This document shows positions 1 through 8,174 of a stretch of DNA of 64,000 nucleotides, in pieces; the stretch's first letter is position 1; each line of letters begins with the position of its first letter. Made by a program: the position numbers and the translations under genes. The DNA is from Azophilus sp965220835 (GTDB lineage: Bacteria; Pseudomonadota; Gammaproteobacteria; Pseudomonadales; Azotimanducaceae): the NCBI GenBank assembly GCA_965220835.1, contig OZ244842.1, positions 3,038,001-3,102,000 of the forward strand. The letters are read 5' to 3'. The notes beneath the pieces were generated by a model. That model searched no databases. It was not told the DNA's origin and was given only the letters and a program-made list of their open reading frames with translations.

Positions 1-35
1 ACCCGCCCCGAGTATTTCCCCGACCAACCCGCACA

Positions 36-92
36 GAGTTTCGCACTAGCGAAACTCCAACGAACCGAAGGTTCGCTTTTGCGTGAGCAAAA
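36..92. repeat. Composite palindromic repeat, copy 1
   Basis: Three hairpins lie in a row: GAGTTTCGC-ACTA-GCGAAACTC (36-57), CGAACC-GAA-GGTTCG (61-75) and TTTTGC-GTGA-GCAAAA (77-92). The same building blocks recur near 30.86, 33.55, 33.73, 51.6 and 54.4 kb, so this is a member of a dispersed family. No T-tract follows, so an ordinary terminator is unlikely. Confidence 0.75.
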
Positions 93-118
93 CGCCAACG
101 CGACCGCCAGATCGCGCA

Positions 119-148
119 TTGACCCTTTCTTCAACGCTCCCATAGACT
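119..148 (+). promoter_or_regulatory. Possible sigma-70 promoter for msrQ-phhB
   Basis: TTGACC (119-124) is followed after 18 bases by TAGACT (143-148), about 30 bases before the msrQ start. The -35 is good and the -10 matches four of six positions. Sequence match only. Confidence 0.3.
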
Positions 149-180
149 GCTTGGCATGAGTGTGAGGCTGCACTGAGTCT

Positions 181-804
181 GTGGCGATGCAACGCCTGCT
201 GAAGCCTGTCGCTTGGGCGCTGCTGAGCCTGCCCTTGGCGTGGCTTGGCTTCGCCATCTACCATGAGGCGCAGGCGCCGGGCTCGGCCTTGGGCGCGGAC
301 CCCGGCGAGGCGGTGCTGCTGTTCCTCGGCGAGTGGGGGATGCGCACCTTGTTGCTGGCCCTGAGCATCTCCACGCTGCGGCGGCGGCTGGGCTACGCGC
401 CGCTGCTGCGCATCCGCCGCTTGGTGGGGCTGTTCGCCTTTGCCTATCTGTCGCTGCACTTTCTGTGCTACCTGGTGTTCTTCGCTGAATTCAATTGGCG
501 CCTGGTCTTGGAGGACATTGCAGACCGGCCCTACATCACCGTGGGCTTTGCGGCGTTGCTGATGCTGTTGGCGCTGGCGGTCACCTCCACCGGCGGCTGG
601 CAACGCCGCCTGCGGCAGCGCTGGCGGCAACTGCATCGGCTCGTATATCCTGCAAGCGCCTTGGGCCTGCTGCACCTGTGGTGGCTGACCAAGGACGGTT
701 ATGGGGAGGTGACCGCCTATGGCCTTTGGCTGCTGCTTCTCTACCTTGACCGGCTGCAGGACGCTTGGGGCAAGCGAACGACCAAGGCGGGCGCAAGGTC
801 CTGA
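181..804 (+). CDS. msrQ: MsrQ, heme-binding membrane subunit of periplasmic methionine sulfoxide reductase
   Basis: A 207-residue integral membrane protein of the MsrQ/YedZ ferric-reductase-like family. It passes electrons from the quinone/flavin pool through b-type heme to periplasmic MsrP, which repairs oxidised methionine. Hydrophobic helices fill the chain. The family stretches RRLVGLFAFAYLSLHF, RPYITVGFAALL and RQLHRLVYPASALGLLHLWW are recognisable, and the histidines in the first and third are the expected heme ligands. The start is GTG 181 or the in-frame ATG 187. MsrP is normally encoded just upstream. Here the 180 bases before the gene hold only repeats, so msrP is either before the window or absent. 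phhB follows after 33 bases. Confidence 0.9.
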   Translation: MAMQRLLKPVAWALLSLPLAWLGFAIYHEAQAPGSALGADPGEAVLLFLGEWGMRTLLLALSISTLRRRLGYAPLLRIRRLVGLFAFAYLSLHFLCYLVFFAEFNWRLVLEDIADRPYITVGFAALLMLLALAVTSTGGWQRRLRQRWRQLHRLVYPASALGLLHLWWLTKDGYGEVTAYGLWLLLLYLDRLQDAWGKRTTKAGARS

Positions 805-837
805 AGCCAAGTTCCAGAGCCAAGCAAGGAAGCGAAC

Positions 838-1182
838 ATGAGTGAATTGGCCGAACGCAACTGCCAGCCCTGCCGGGCGGACTCCCCGCCAGTGGCGGCC
901 TCGGCACGGCCTGCCCTGCTGGCGCAACTGACAGGCTGGTCCATCGAGCCAGCGGACGGCATGGACCAGCTTTGCGCCCAGTTCAGCTTCGCCAATTTCG
1001 CCACGGCGCTGGCCTTCGCCAATCAGGTGGGTGAACTGGCGGAAGCCGTCGACCACCACCCGCGCATCGTGGTGGAATGGGGCAAGGTGGAGGTGCGCTG
1101 GTGGACGCACGCCATCGGCGGCCTGCATGAGAACGACTTCATCATGGCGGCCCGCACCAGCGCCGCGTTCAATGCCCAATGA
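838..1182 (+). CDS. phhB: Pterin-4a-carbinolamine dehydratase
   Basis: A 114-residue protein matching the small PCD/DCoH family (4a-hydroxytetrahydrobiopterin dehydratase). It regenerates the pterin cofactor used by phenylalanine hydroxylase. The signature DHHPRIVVEW followed by VEVRWWTHAIGGLHENDF is present, including the catalytic His pair and the conserved WWTH segment. The N-terminal 30 residues are Cys/Pro-rich and less conserved. An AAGGA ribosome site lies 6 bases before the ATG. It sits between msrQ and an SDR gene, all on the plus strand and probably co-transcribed. No phenylalanine hydroxylase is seen in the window. Confidence 0.9.
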   Translation: MSELAERNCQPCRADSPPVAASARPALLAQLTGWSIEPADGMDQLCAQFSFANFATALAFANQVGELAEAVDHHPRIVVEWGKVEVRWWTHAIGGLHENDFIMAARTSAAFNAQ

Positions 1183-1200
1183 AAGCTTAGGAGGCCCATC

Positions 1201-1935
1201 GTGGGAAGATTGCAAGACAAGGTTTGCCTGATCACCGGCGCAGCCCGGGGCCAGGGCGCTGCCGAGGCAAGGCTGTTCGCCGCAGAGGGGGCCCAAGTGT
1301 GGCTGACGGACGTGCTGGACGCCGAAGGCCAAGCACTGGCAGCGGAAGTTGGTGGACAGTACCGGCATCTTGACGTCCGTGACGCCGACGCTTGGGATTC
1401 CCTGATGGCCGACCTACTTGAGGCTTCGGGGCGCATCGACGCACTCATCAACAACGCCGGCATCTTTCGCAGCGGACGTTTGTTCGAAATCCAGCCCGAG
1501 GAGTTCCAAGCGGTCATGGACGTGAACTGCACCGGCGTGTTCCTGGGCATGAGGGCCGTTGCGCCCGCCATGCGCGAAGCCGGCCAAGGCGCCATCGTCA
1601 ACATCTCCTCCGTGGCCGGCCTTAGCGCTGCCCACGGCGCATTTGCCTACGGTGCGTCCAAGTGGGCCGTGCGGGGCATGACCAAGACCGCGGCGGTCGA
1701 ACTGGGCCGGCGCGGCATCCGCGTCAACTCCATCCACCCCGGCCTGATTGAAACCGAGATGCTGCACCAAGTGCCGGGCTATGCCGACAGCGACCGCATG
1801 ACGCGGCGGGTGCCACTGGGCCGGGTCGCGGAAGCGGACGAAGTCGCCCGCTTGGCGCTGTTCCTCGCCAGCGAGGAAAGCTCCTACTGCACGGGCACGG
1901 AGTTCGTGGTGGACGGCGGGCTGTCCGCAACCTGA
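1201..1935 (+). CDS. Short-chain dehydrogenase/reductase (hydroxysteroid dehydrogenase-like)
   Basis: A 244-residue classical SDR. The Rossmann motif TGAARGQG is at residues 13-20, NNAG near 83, the catalytic Ser in NISSVAG, and YGASK (Tyr/Lys) near 150. The C-terminus carries the typical VDGG turn. The overall pattern (INNAGIF, HPGLIETEM) resembles 3-alpha/20-beta-hydroxysteroid dehydrogenases, which oxidise ring or side-chain hydroxyls with NAD(H). The start is GTG 1201, fixed by a perfect AGGAGG at 1189-1194. Its stop is directly followed by the GTG of the flavoprotein gene, so the two are translationally coupled. A steroid substrate is inferred from that neighbour. Confidence 0.85.
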   Translation: MGRLQDKVCLITGAARGQGAAEARLFAAEGAQVWLTDVLDAEGQALAAEVGGQYRHLDVRDADAWDSLMADLLEASGRIDALINNAGIFRSGRLFEIQPEEFQAVMDVNCTGVFLGMRAVAPAMREAGQGAIVNISSVAGLSAAHGAFAYGASKWAVRGMTKTAAVELGRRGIRVNSIHPGLIETEMLHQVPGYADSDRMTRRVPLGRVAEADEVARLALFLASEESSYCTGTEFVVDGGLSAT

Positions 1936-3609
1936 GTGGCACCCGTGAGCGATTGGGCCGTTGAGACCGACCTAGCCGTCGTTGGGTCCGGCGCGGCGGG
2001 GCTCACCGCGGCGTTGACGGCCAGCATTGACGGGCTCGATGCGCTGGTGGTTGAGAAGACCGCGCATTACGGCGGCACCACGGCGTTGTCCGGGGGCGTG
2101 CTGTGGATTCCAAGCAATACCCGCATGCCGCAGCAGGATGTGGCGGACGATTTGAAGCAAGCGTTCACTTACCTTGAACACCATGTGGGCAACCGCGTTG
2201 GGCCGGAAAAGCTGCGTGCCTTCGTCGCCGAAGCGCCGCGCATGCTGGACCATCTGCTGCGCCACAGCCACCTCGATGTGGAGACCTTCTTCGGGTTTCC
2301 CGACTACCGGCCCCACTCCCCAGGCGCGTTGGCAGAAGGCCGTTCGGTGGAACCCCGTGTCTTGGCCGGGCGGCGGCTGGGCAAGCACTTGCGCGAGCTG
2401 CGCCTCCGTGGATCCATCGTTCCGGCCGGCCTGGTCGGCACCATGGCCGAACTGCGGCAGCTGGCTTCGGCGCGGGCCAATCCTGGGCAGCTTCTGAAGG
2501 CGTGGCGCGTCTTGCCGCGCAACCTCTGGAACCGTGTTGCGGGCCGCAAGCACTTGGCCAACGGGGCGGCACTGATCGCCCGGCTGCGCCTTTCGCTGCT
2601 TGAACGCCAAGTGCCCTTGTGGCTGAACGCCAGCCTAGCCGAACTGTTGGTGGAGGATGGCCGTGTCATCGGCCTGGGCGTTGATGTGGGCGGGCAGCGG
2701 CGCAACGTGCGGGCGCGCAAGGGCGTTGTGCTGGCGGCGGGGGGCTTTGAGCACAACGCGGAAATGCGCCGCACGCACCTGCCTGCGCAGCCGGACACGA
2801 GCTACACGTCCGGCGCCGAAGGCAGCACGGGAGATGCCATCCAAGCCGGCATGGCCATTGGCGCCGCCGTGGACCTGATGGACGACGCCTGGTGGGCGCC
2901 GACGTTCATGCCGCCGGGACGGGCGCCGCAGATCGTCATTTTCGAGCGCGGCAAACCCGGCAACATCATCGTTGACGCCGCGGGCCAACGCTTTGCCAAC
3001 GAAGCCGACCCTTACAACGAACTCGTCAAGCAGATGCAGGAAGCCCACCAAGCGGGGGCCGCGGCCATTCCCGCGCACATGGTCTTCGACCATACCTACC
3101 GCACCAAGTACCCCATCGGCGGCATGCTGCCGGGGGTGACGCCGCAACGCCACATCGACAGCGGGTTTGTCATCCGGGCCGACACCCTCGGCGACCTCGC
3201 CCGTCAAGCGGGCATCAACGCCGACGGCTTGGCAGCCACCGTCGCCCGCTTCAACGCCATGGCGGCCAAAGGCCAGGATGAGGACTTCCAGCGCGGGGAA
3301 AGCGCCTTCGACCGGTTCTCCGGTGACCCGGCTGTGGGACCGAACCCCTGCCTCGCGCCACTCGACAAGCCGCCGTTCTACGCCATGAAGCTCTACGCCG
3401 GAGACCTCGGCACCAAGGGCGGGCTGCTGACCAACGAATTTGCCCAAGTCATGGGCACGGAGGGCGCCCCCTTGCCGGGGCTGTATGCGGCCGGCAACGC
3501 CTCGGCATCGGTGATGGGCCACTTCTATCCTGGCGCCGGGGGCACCATCGGCCCCGCCATGACCTTCGGCTACATCGCCGCCCGGCATGCGGCGGGGCGG
3601 GCGGATTAA
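1936..3609 (+). CDS. FAD-dependent 3-ketosteroid dehydrogenase-like oxidoreductase
   Basis: A 557-residue flavoprotein of the fumarate reductase/3-ketosteroid delta-1-dehydrogenase superfamily. The dinucleotide-binding motif is VVGSGAAGLTAA near residues 14-25, with an acidic strand end in VVEKTAHYGGTTALSGG. The C-terminal block (GNASASVMGHFYPGAGG, then TIGPAMTFGYIAARHA) closely follows the KstD signature, where a tyrosine-containing loop contacts the 3-keto group. KstD enzymes introduce a C1-C2 double bond into ring A of steroids. Translation may start at GTG 1936, abutting the upstream stop, or at GTG 1945. Related flavoproteins act on other enones, so the substrate is not proven. Confidence 0.8.
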   Translation: MAPVSDWAVETDLAVVGSGAAGLTAALTASIDGLDALVVEKTAHYGGTTALSGGVLWIPSNTRMPQQDVADDLKQAFTYLEHHVGNRVGPEKLRAFVAEAPRMLDHLLRHSHLDVETFFGFPDYRPHSPGALAEGRSVEPRVLAGRRLGKHLRELRLRGSIVPAGLVGTMAELRQLASARANPGQLLKAWRVLPRNLWNRVAGRKHLANGAALIARLRLSLLERQVPLWLNASLAELLVEDGRVIGLGVDVGGQRRNVRARKGVVLAAGGFEHNAEMRRTHLPAQPDTSYTSGAEGSTGDAIQAGMAIGAAVDLMDDAWWAPTFMPPGRAPQIVIFERGKPGNIIVDAAGQRFANEADPYNELVKQMQEAHQAGAAAIPAHMVFDHTYRTKYPIGGMLPGVTPQRHIDSGFVIRADTLGDLARQAGINADGLAATVARFNAMAAKGQDEDFQRGESAFDRFSGDPAVGPNPCLAPLDKPPFYAMKLYAGDLGTKGGLLTNEFAQVMGTEGAPLPGLYAAGNASASVMGHFYPGAGGTIGPAMTFGYIAARHAAGRAD

Positions 3610-3663
3610 CTAGTCGTTGTTTCAACAAATATTGGGTTCCCAGCACATAAGTCCGACAGGCTG

Positions 3664-4482
3664 CTAGTTCCAAACGGTGTCGCCGTCCTCCAAGTCCGCC
3701 AACTTGGCTTCGGCAGCGGAGCGCAGCTTGGCCTCGCCACCGTCCTGCAACACCTGAGCGTAGGATTGCCGTGCGGCATCCGGGGCACCGAGCCGCTCCC
3801 AAAGCTGGGCCCGCTCGAACAGCAGTTCGGGGTTGCCCGGCAACAGAATGAGCTGGTGGCCGACGATGCCGAGCGCTTGGTCCCAAAGGGAACCGCCCAC
3901 CAACTGCGCCTTGACGTTGTTCAGCATGCGCAGCGCGATCATGGCGCTGCTGGCGGTGGCGAAGGGATCGGGGAAGGCCGCGGCTTCGCTAAGACCGCGC
4001 GCTTCACCGCGCCCGCGGGCTTCACTAAACCCGCGGGCTTCGCGAAGCCCGTGGAGGCATTCATCTTCGGTGACGGGGCGGAATGTCACTGGGTCGATCA
4101 GCGCATCGCCAATGCGGGTGAGGAAGTGACCCGGGAAATTGACGCCGACAGCATCAAATCCCCGCCGGCGCGCCACGTGCAGCAACAGCACGCCCAATGA
4201 GATGGGGATGCCATGGCCGGTCTTCAGAACATCTGCCAGGCAACTATGGGCCAGCGAGACCGGCTCCGCCCAATCGCCGGAAAAACCCCGCTGCTGCATG
4301 AACGCCCAAGGCGGCACGCCGGACGGGCAGGCATCGGCGAGCTCATCGATGCGCTGGCGCAGGGCATCGGCATCCACGGCCGGATCGAGCACGCGATTCA
4401 CCAGCAGGGCGGCGGACAGCTCATCTTGGGAGGCATCCTCCGCAAGCTGCTTGAATTGAGCCTCAAAGGCGGTTTCCGCCAT
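3664..4482 (-). CDS. SirB1-family transglutaminase-like/TPR protein
   Basis: A 272-residue cytoplasmic protein of the SirB1 family. The N-terminal transglutaminase-like fold is shown by GHGIPISLGVLLLHVARRRG and VNFPGHFLTR. The C-terminal helical repeat region (NPELLFERAQLWERLGAPDAARQSY) is TPR-like. The role of the family is unsettled. Its genes often lie in the prfA/hemA/kdsA neighbourhood, which is not the case here. An 18-bp tandem repeat inserts four hexapeptides of pattern xARGxx at about residues 143-166, between the two parts. The family normally has a short linker there. The gene is transcribed toward the kstD-like gene and away from prfC. Confidence 0.8.
   Translation of the reverse strand: MAETAFEAQFKQLAEDASQDELSAALLVNRVLDPAVDADALRQRIDELADACPSGVPPWAFMQQRGFSGDWAEPVSLAHSCLADVLKTGHGIPISLGVLLLHVARRRGFDAVGVNFPGHFLTRIGDALIDPVTFRPVTEDECLHGLREARGFSEARGRGEARGLSEAAAFPDPFATASSAMIALRMLNNVKAQLVGGSLWDQALGIVGHQLILLPGNPELLFERAQLWERLGAPDAARQSYAQVLQDGGEAKLRSAAEAKLADLEDGDTVWN
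3983..4054. repeat. 18-bp tandem repeat inside the SirB1-family gene
   Basis: Four 18-bp units start at 3983, 4001, 4019 and 4037, each beginning GCTTC. On the coding strand they give EARGFS-, EARGRG- and EARGLS-like hexapeptides in frame. The last unit contains a perfect 18-bp palindrome at 4034-4051. Being a multiple of three, the array keeps the gene open. Confidence 0.8.
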
Positions 4483-4696
4483 CTCAGTGCAACCTCTCTT
4501 TGGCAGGGCTTAAAGCGGATTAACGTTGGGCAGTTTACTCTGAGTGTTCCCTCAACCCTATGAGTCGCTGCCAAATTCAGCAACTCTCAATTTGGCTTCA
4601 GTGCATCGTGCAGTTCCCAATCGAGGGTGCTGACCGCCCACGAGGCCAACGGCTCCAGTGAGAATGTCCGCTGTCACGTTTCGCATTGGCGGCGGG

Positions 4697-6274
4697 CTAA
4701 TGCTCCCGCGTCTTCCTGAACTCCAATTCCGGCCAGCGTTCCTCCGTGAGCTGCAGGTTGGTGCGGGAGGGCGCCAAATAGGCGAGGTGGCCGCCGCCGT
4801 CCACGGCCAAGTGGTCGGCGTGCTTGCGCCGGAAGGCTTCCACGGCGCTGGCGTCTTCGCTGTGGATCCAGCGCGCCGTGTGGATGTTGCTGTCTTCGTA
4901 AATGCAATCCGCCCGGTACTCCTCGCGCAGCCGGTGGGCGACCACGTCAAACTGCAGCACGCCCACGGCGCCGACCACCAGTTCGTTGCGGTTCATGGGC
5001 TTGAACACTTGGGTGGCGCCTTCCTCAGCCAGCTGATGCAGGCCTTTTTCCAGCTGCTTGCCCTTGAGCGGGTCACGGGTGCGCACCCGGCGGAACAGCT
5101 CCGGAGCGAAGTTGGGGATGCCGATGAACGCTAGGCTCTCGCCCTCGCTGAACGAATCCCCGATCTGAATGGCGCCGTGGTTGTGCAGGCCGATGATGTC
5201 TCCGGGCCAAGCGCAGGTGGCCTGGGCCCGGTCGCCGGCCATGAAGGTCACGGCGTCGCTGATCTTCACCGTCTTGCCCAAGCGCACGTGATTGAGCCGC
5301 ATGCCCCGTTCGTAACGTCCGGAGCAGACCCGCAGGAAGGCGATCCGGTCCCGGTGCCGGGGATCCATGTTGGCCTGCACCTTGAACACGAACCCGGAGA
5401 AACGGCCTTCATCGGGATCAACCAAGCGGCTGTCCGTGCTGCGCGGCTGCGGCTGCGGCGCGTAGGCGGCAACGCCATCAAGCAGGCGCTGAACGCCAAA
5501 GTTGCCCAGCGCGGTGCCGAAGTACACGGGCGTCTGCGTGGCGCCAAGAAAGTCGCCGTGGTCGAAATCTGGGGTTGCGCCGCGCACCAGTTCGATCTCC
5601 TCGGCCAGCGCGTCGTAGTCGTCAGCGAGCAGCGCCCGGGCCTCGGGGCTGTCAAGCGCTTGGATCACGGGATAGGCATGAATCCGCTGGCCCCGTCCAG
5701 GCTCATAGACCTCAATCGCATCGGCGGCCAAGTCATAGGTGCCCCGAAAGTGGCTGCCGGAGCCCAGCGGCCAGTTGATGGGCGCGCACTGAATTTGCAG
5801 GATGTCCTCAATCTCGTCCAGCAGTTCCAACGGGTCTCGGATGGCCCGGTCGAGCTTGTTGATGAAGGTGATGATGGGCGTGTCGCGCAAGCGGCAAACC
5901 TCCATCAGCTTGATAGTGCGCGGTTCCACCCCTTTGGCCCCGTCGATGACCATCAGCGCCGAATCCACCGCCGTCAGGGTGCGGTAGGTGTCTTCCGAGA
6001 AGTCCTCGTGGCCCGGGGTGTCCAGCAAGTTCATGATCTTGTCGCCATAGGGGAACTGCATGACCGAGGTGGTCACCGAGATGCCCCGCTCCTGCTCCAT
6101 CGCCATCCAGTCCGAGGTGGCGTGGCGGTCGGCCTTGCGCGACTTCACCGCGCCGGCCAACTGGATGGCGTTGCCGAACAGCAGCAGCTTTTCGGTCATT
6201 GTCGTCTTGCCCGCGTCCGGGTGCGAGATGATGGCGAAGGTTCGCCGTTTGAGGATTTCGTTGTTGGGCGTCAT
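4697..6274 (-). CDS. prfC: Peptide chain release factor 3
   Basis: A 525-residue translational GTPase that recycles RF1/RF2 from the ribosome after termination. G1 (SHPDAGKTT), G3 (DTPGHEDF) and G4 (NKLD) are all present, followed by the RF3-specific C-terminal domain (LRVCSGRYERGMRLNHVRLGK). The length matches the family (about 529 in E. coli). A longer frame begins at 6295, but ATG 6274 gives the normal N-terminus MTPNNEILKRRTF. That ATG overlaps the stop of the upstream holD-like gene (ATGA), so coupled translation is likely. In E. coli prfC also lies close to holD and rimI. Confidence 0.97.
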   Translation of the reverse strand: MTPNNEILKRRTFAIISHPDAGKTTMTEKLLLFGNAIQLAGAVKSRKADRHATSDWMAMEQERGISVTTSVMQFPYGDKIMNLLDTPGHEDFSEDTYRTLTAVDSALMVIDGAKGVEPRTIKLMEVCRLRDTPIITFINKLDRAIRDPLELLDEIEDILQIQCAPINWPLGSGSHFRGTYDLAADAIEVYEPGRGQRIHAYPVIQALDSPEARALLADDYDALAEEIELVRGATPDFDHGDFLGATQTPVYFGTALGNFGVQRLLDGVAAYAPQPQPRSTDSRLVDPDEGRFSGFVFKVQANMDPRHRDRIAFLRVCSGRYERGMRLNHVRLGKTVKISDAVTFMAGDRAQATCAWPGDIIGLHNHGAIQIGDSFSEGESLAFIGIPNFAPELFRRVRTRDPLKGKQLEKGLHQLAEEGATQVFKPMNRNELVVGAVGVLQFDVVAHRLREEYRADCIYEDSNIHTARWIHSEDASAVEAFRRKHADHLAVDGGGHLAYLAPSRTNLQLTEERWPELEFRKTREH

Positions 6275-6933
6275 GAGGCCTGCAATTGCTGCCACAGCGC
6301 CCGCTTGGCGTCCGGGCTGCCCAGTTGGTTCAAGTCCGGTATGGTCGCAACGCCTATGCCCAAAGCCGGCAGCCGAGCCGCTGCCGACGCGGTGGCCAAG
6401 GCGCGAGTTACCGAGAAGTCGTTGATTTGCTTGTCCATGAACGCGCTTAGCGCAGGCCCGGCCACGCCCGTGACGCCCGGCAGGGGCCAGTTGAATTCGA
6501 TTCGCCTGACGGCTGCTGACCAGTTGCGGCTGAGGCAGCGCACGATGTCCGCCGCCAACGCCGCTTGGCCCCGCCCGCTCAAGCCGCTGGTTGCCAACAG
6601 GGCGCCGCCGCTTTCACTGGCGGTGCAGAAGGCGATCAGGGTGAAGGCCTCCGCGTCGGTGGCGTCGGGCGCCCCGGCCGCGGGCATGCTGGCCCCCGAT
6701 GACGCAGCCGCAGGGGCCTCAGCCGCACGTGCCTTCGCGGCGGGCCGCGCTGGCTGCGGAGCGGGCGCAACAGGGGCGCCGCCGCGGGCTGAAGGCGGCT
6801 GCACTCTGGCTTGGGCGGGCACCTTGGGCGCGGCCGGCACGGTTCGCGACTGGCGCGCCACCGGCGCGGCGCTGCGCAGAAGCCAAGCCTCGATGCCCAT
6901 GTCGTTGAGAATTTGAGTGCGGCGGGAATCCAA
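6271..6933 (-). CDS. HolD-like protein, candidate DNA polymerase III psi subunit
   Basis: A 220-residue protein with a conserved start (SRRTQILNDMGIEAWLLR) and end (ALWQQLQ). These parallel E. coli HolD (SRRDWQLQQLGITQWSLR at the start, ALWQQI near the end). Psi links the clamp loader to chi and single-stranded-DNA-binding protein. The middle is a low-complexity Ala/Pro linker (about residues 28-85), followed by a Rossmann-like domain as in chi-binding psi. The order holD-prfC fits E. coli, where rimI and yjjG intervene. The start is TTG 6933, reading divergently from aroG. Similar proteins are often left as hypothetical or mislabelled TonB-like. The call rests on short N- and C-terminal similarity plus location. 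Confidence 0.6.
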   Translation of the reverse strand: MDSRRTQILNDMGIEAWLLRSAAPVARQSRTVPAAPKVPAQARVQPPSARGGAPVAPAPQPARPAAKARAAEAPAAASSGASMPAAGAPDATDAEAFTLIAFCTASESGGALLATSGLSGRGQAALAADIVRCLSRNWSAAVRRIEFNWPLPGVTGVAGPALSAFMDKQINDFSVTRALATASAAARLPALGIGVATIPDLNQLGSPDAKRALWQQLQAS

Positions 6934-7002
6934 CTTCCGAGCCTATCGCTTTTTGGATTCTGGTAGCATTTTACACCCGCACCGCTTAAGCCACAGTGAC
7001 TT

Positions 7003-8067
7003 ATGCAATATCTGACCGACGACACGCGCATCACCGGCATGCAGGAGGTAGCTGCCCCAGCCAGCCTCATCAACGACTTGCCCGTATCGCCAAGAGCTTC
7101 GGAATTGGTGTTCAATGACCGCAAAGCGATCAGCGACATCATCCACGGCCGCGACAAGCGGCTGCTGGTGGTGGTCGGTCCCTGCTCCATTCATGACCCC
7201 AAGGCGGGCTTGGAATACGCCCAAGGGCTGTGCGAGGAGGCGCAGAAGCACAGCGACCAGCTGCACGTCATCATGCGCGTGTATTTCGAGAAGCCACGCA
7301 CCACCATCGGCTGGAAGGGGTTGATCAACGACCCCCACATGAACAACTCCTATGACATCAACAACGGCCTGCAAGTGGCCCGTACGTTGCTGCGGGACAT
7401 TGTGGAGCTCGGCGTGGGCTGCGGCACCGAGTACCTGGACCCGATTTCCCCGCAATACGTTGGCGATTTCGTCAGTTGGGGCGCCATCGGCGCCCGCACC
7501 ACCGAAAGCCAGATTCACCGTCAACTGGCCTCCGGCCTGTCCTGCCCCATCGGCTTCAAGAACAGCACGGACGGCTCCATTCAGGTGGCGGTTGACGCGC
7601 TGGGCTCAGCGGAGCACTCGCACATCTTCCTGTCCGTGACCAAGCTCGGCCAGTCCGCCATCTTCCAGACCGCCGGCAACGAGGACTGCCACGTCATCCT
7701 GCGCGGTGGCGGCGGCAAGACCAACTATGACAACGCCTCCGTTCACTACACCAGCCGCCTCTTGGAGAACGCCGGCGTCTGCCCCCGCGTGATGGTCGAC
7801 ATGAGCCATGCCAACAGCCAAAAGGACCACCGCCGCCAACTGCTGGTCTGCGAAGACATCTGCCGGCAGTTGGGGGAAGGCGAATCCCGCATTCTTGGCG
7901 TGATGATCGAGAGCAATCTGGTGGAGGGCAACCAAAAGATCAAAGCGCCCAGCGAGCTGGTTTACGGCCAGAGCGTCACCGACGCCTGCATCGGCTGGCA
8001 AGACACCGTGGACTGCCTGACGCAGCTGGCCCAGGCCAACTCGAAGCGCATGCAGCAGAGTGATTGA
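7003..8067 (+). CDS. aroG: 3-deoxy-7-phosphoheptulonate synthase, class I AroF/AroG type
   Basis: A 354-residue class I DAHP synthase that condenses phosphoenolpyruvate with erythrose 4-phosphate in the first step of the shikimate pathway. Hallmarks are VVVGPCSIHD (metal-binding Cys), MRVYFEKPRTTIGWKGL, the GARTTESQIHR loop, GFKNSTDG, and VMVDMSHANS. The length and N-terminal extension match feedback-regulated enterobacterial-type enzymes. Which aromatic amino acid inhibits it cannot be read with confidence. It is divergently arranged with the holD-like gene over 69 bases and appears monocistronic. Confidence 0.95.
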   Translation: MQYLTDDTRITGMQEVAAPASLINDLPVSPRASELVFNDRKAISDIIHGRDKRLLVVVGPCSIHDPKAGLEYAQGLCEEAQKHSDQLHVIMRVYFEKPRTTIGWKGLINDPHMNNSYDINNGLQVARTLLRDIVELGVGCGTEYLDPISPQYVGDFVSWGAIGARTTESQIHRQLASGLSCPIGFKNSTDGSIQVAVDALGSAEHSHIFLSVTKLGQSAIFQTAGNEDCHVILRGGGGKTNYDNASVHYTSRLLENAGVCPRVMVDMSHANSQKDHRRQLLVCEDICRQLGEGESRILGVMIESNLVEGNQKIKAPSELVYGQSVTDACIGWQDTVDCLTQLAQANSKRMQQSD

Positions 8068-8174
8068 GCGCTTAGCATCTTTCCTTGGTGGCCGGCACTT
8101 AGCATCTCGCCCTGTTGGCCGGGTTGCCATTGAGCCATGCAGATGCAAGTGGGCTTAGGAGCGCCTGCCCAACG

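Noticed and set aside
1482..1495. tRNA T-loop-like GTTCGAAATCC
   Set aside because: It lies inside an SDR gene with no acceptor stem or anticodon arm around it. Similar hits elsewhere also fell in genes.
4570..4596. GCCAAATT/AATTTGGC inverted repeat after prfC as terminator
   Set aside because: Only 8-bp AT-rich arms, an 11-base loop and no T-run.
5177..6916. 579-residue plus-strand open frame opposite prfC and the holD-like gene
   Set aside because: Antisense shadow of prfC, with no recognisable domain.
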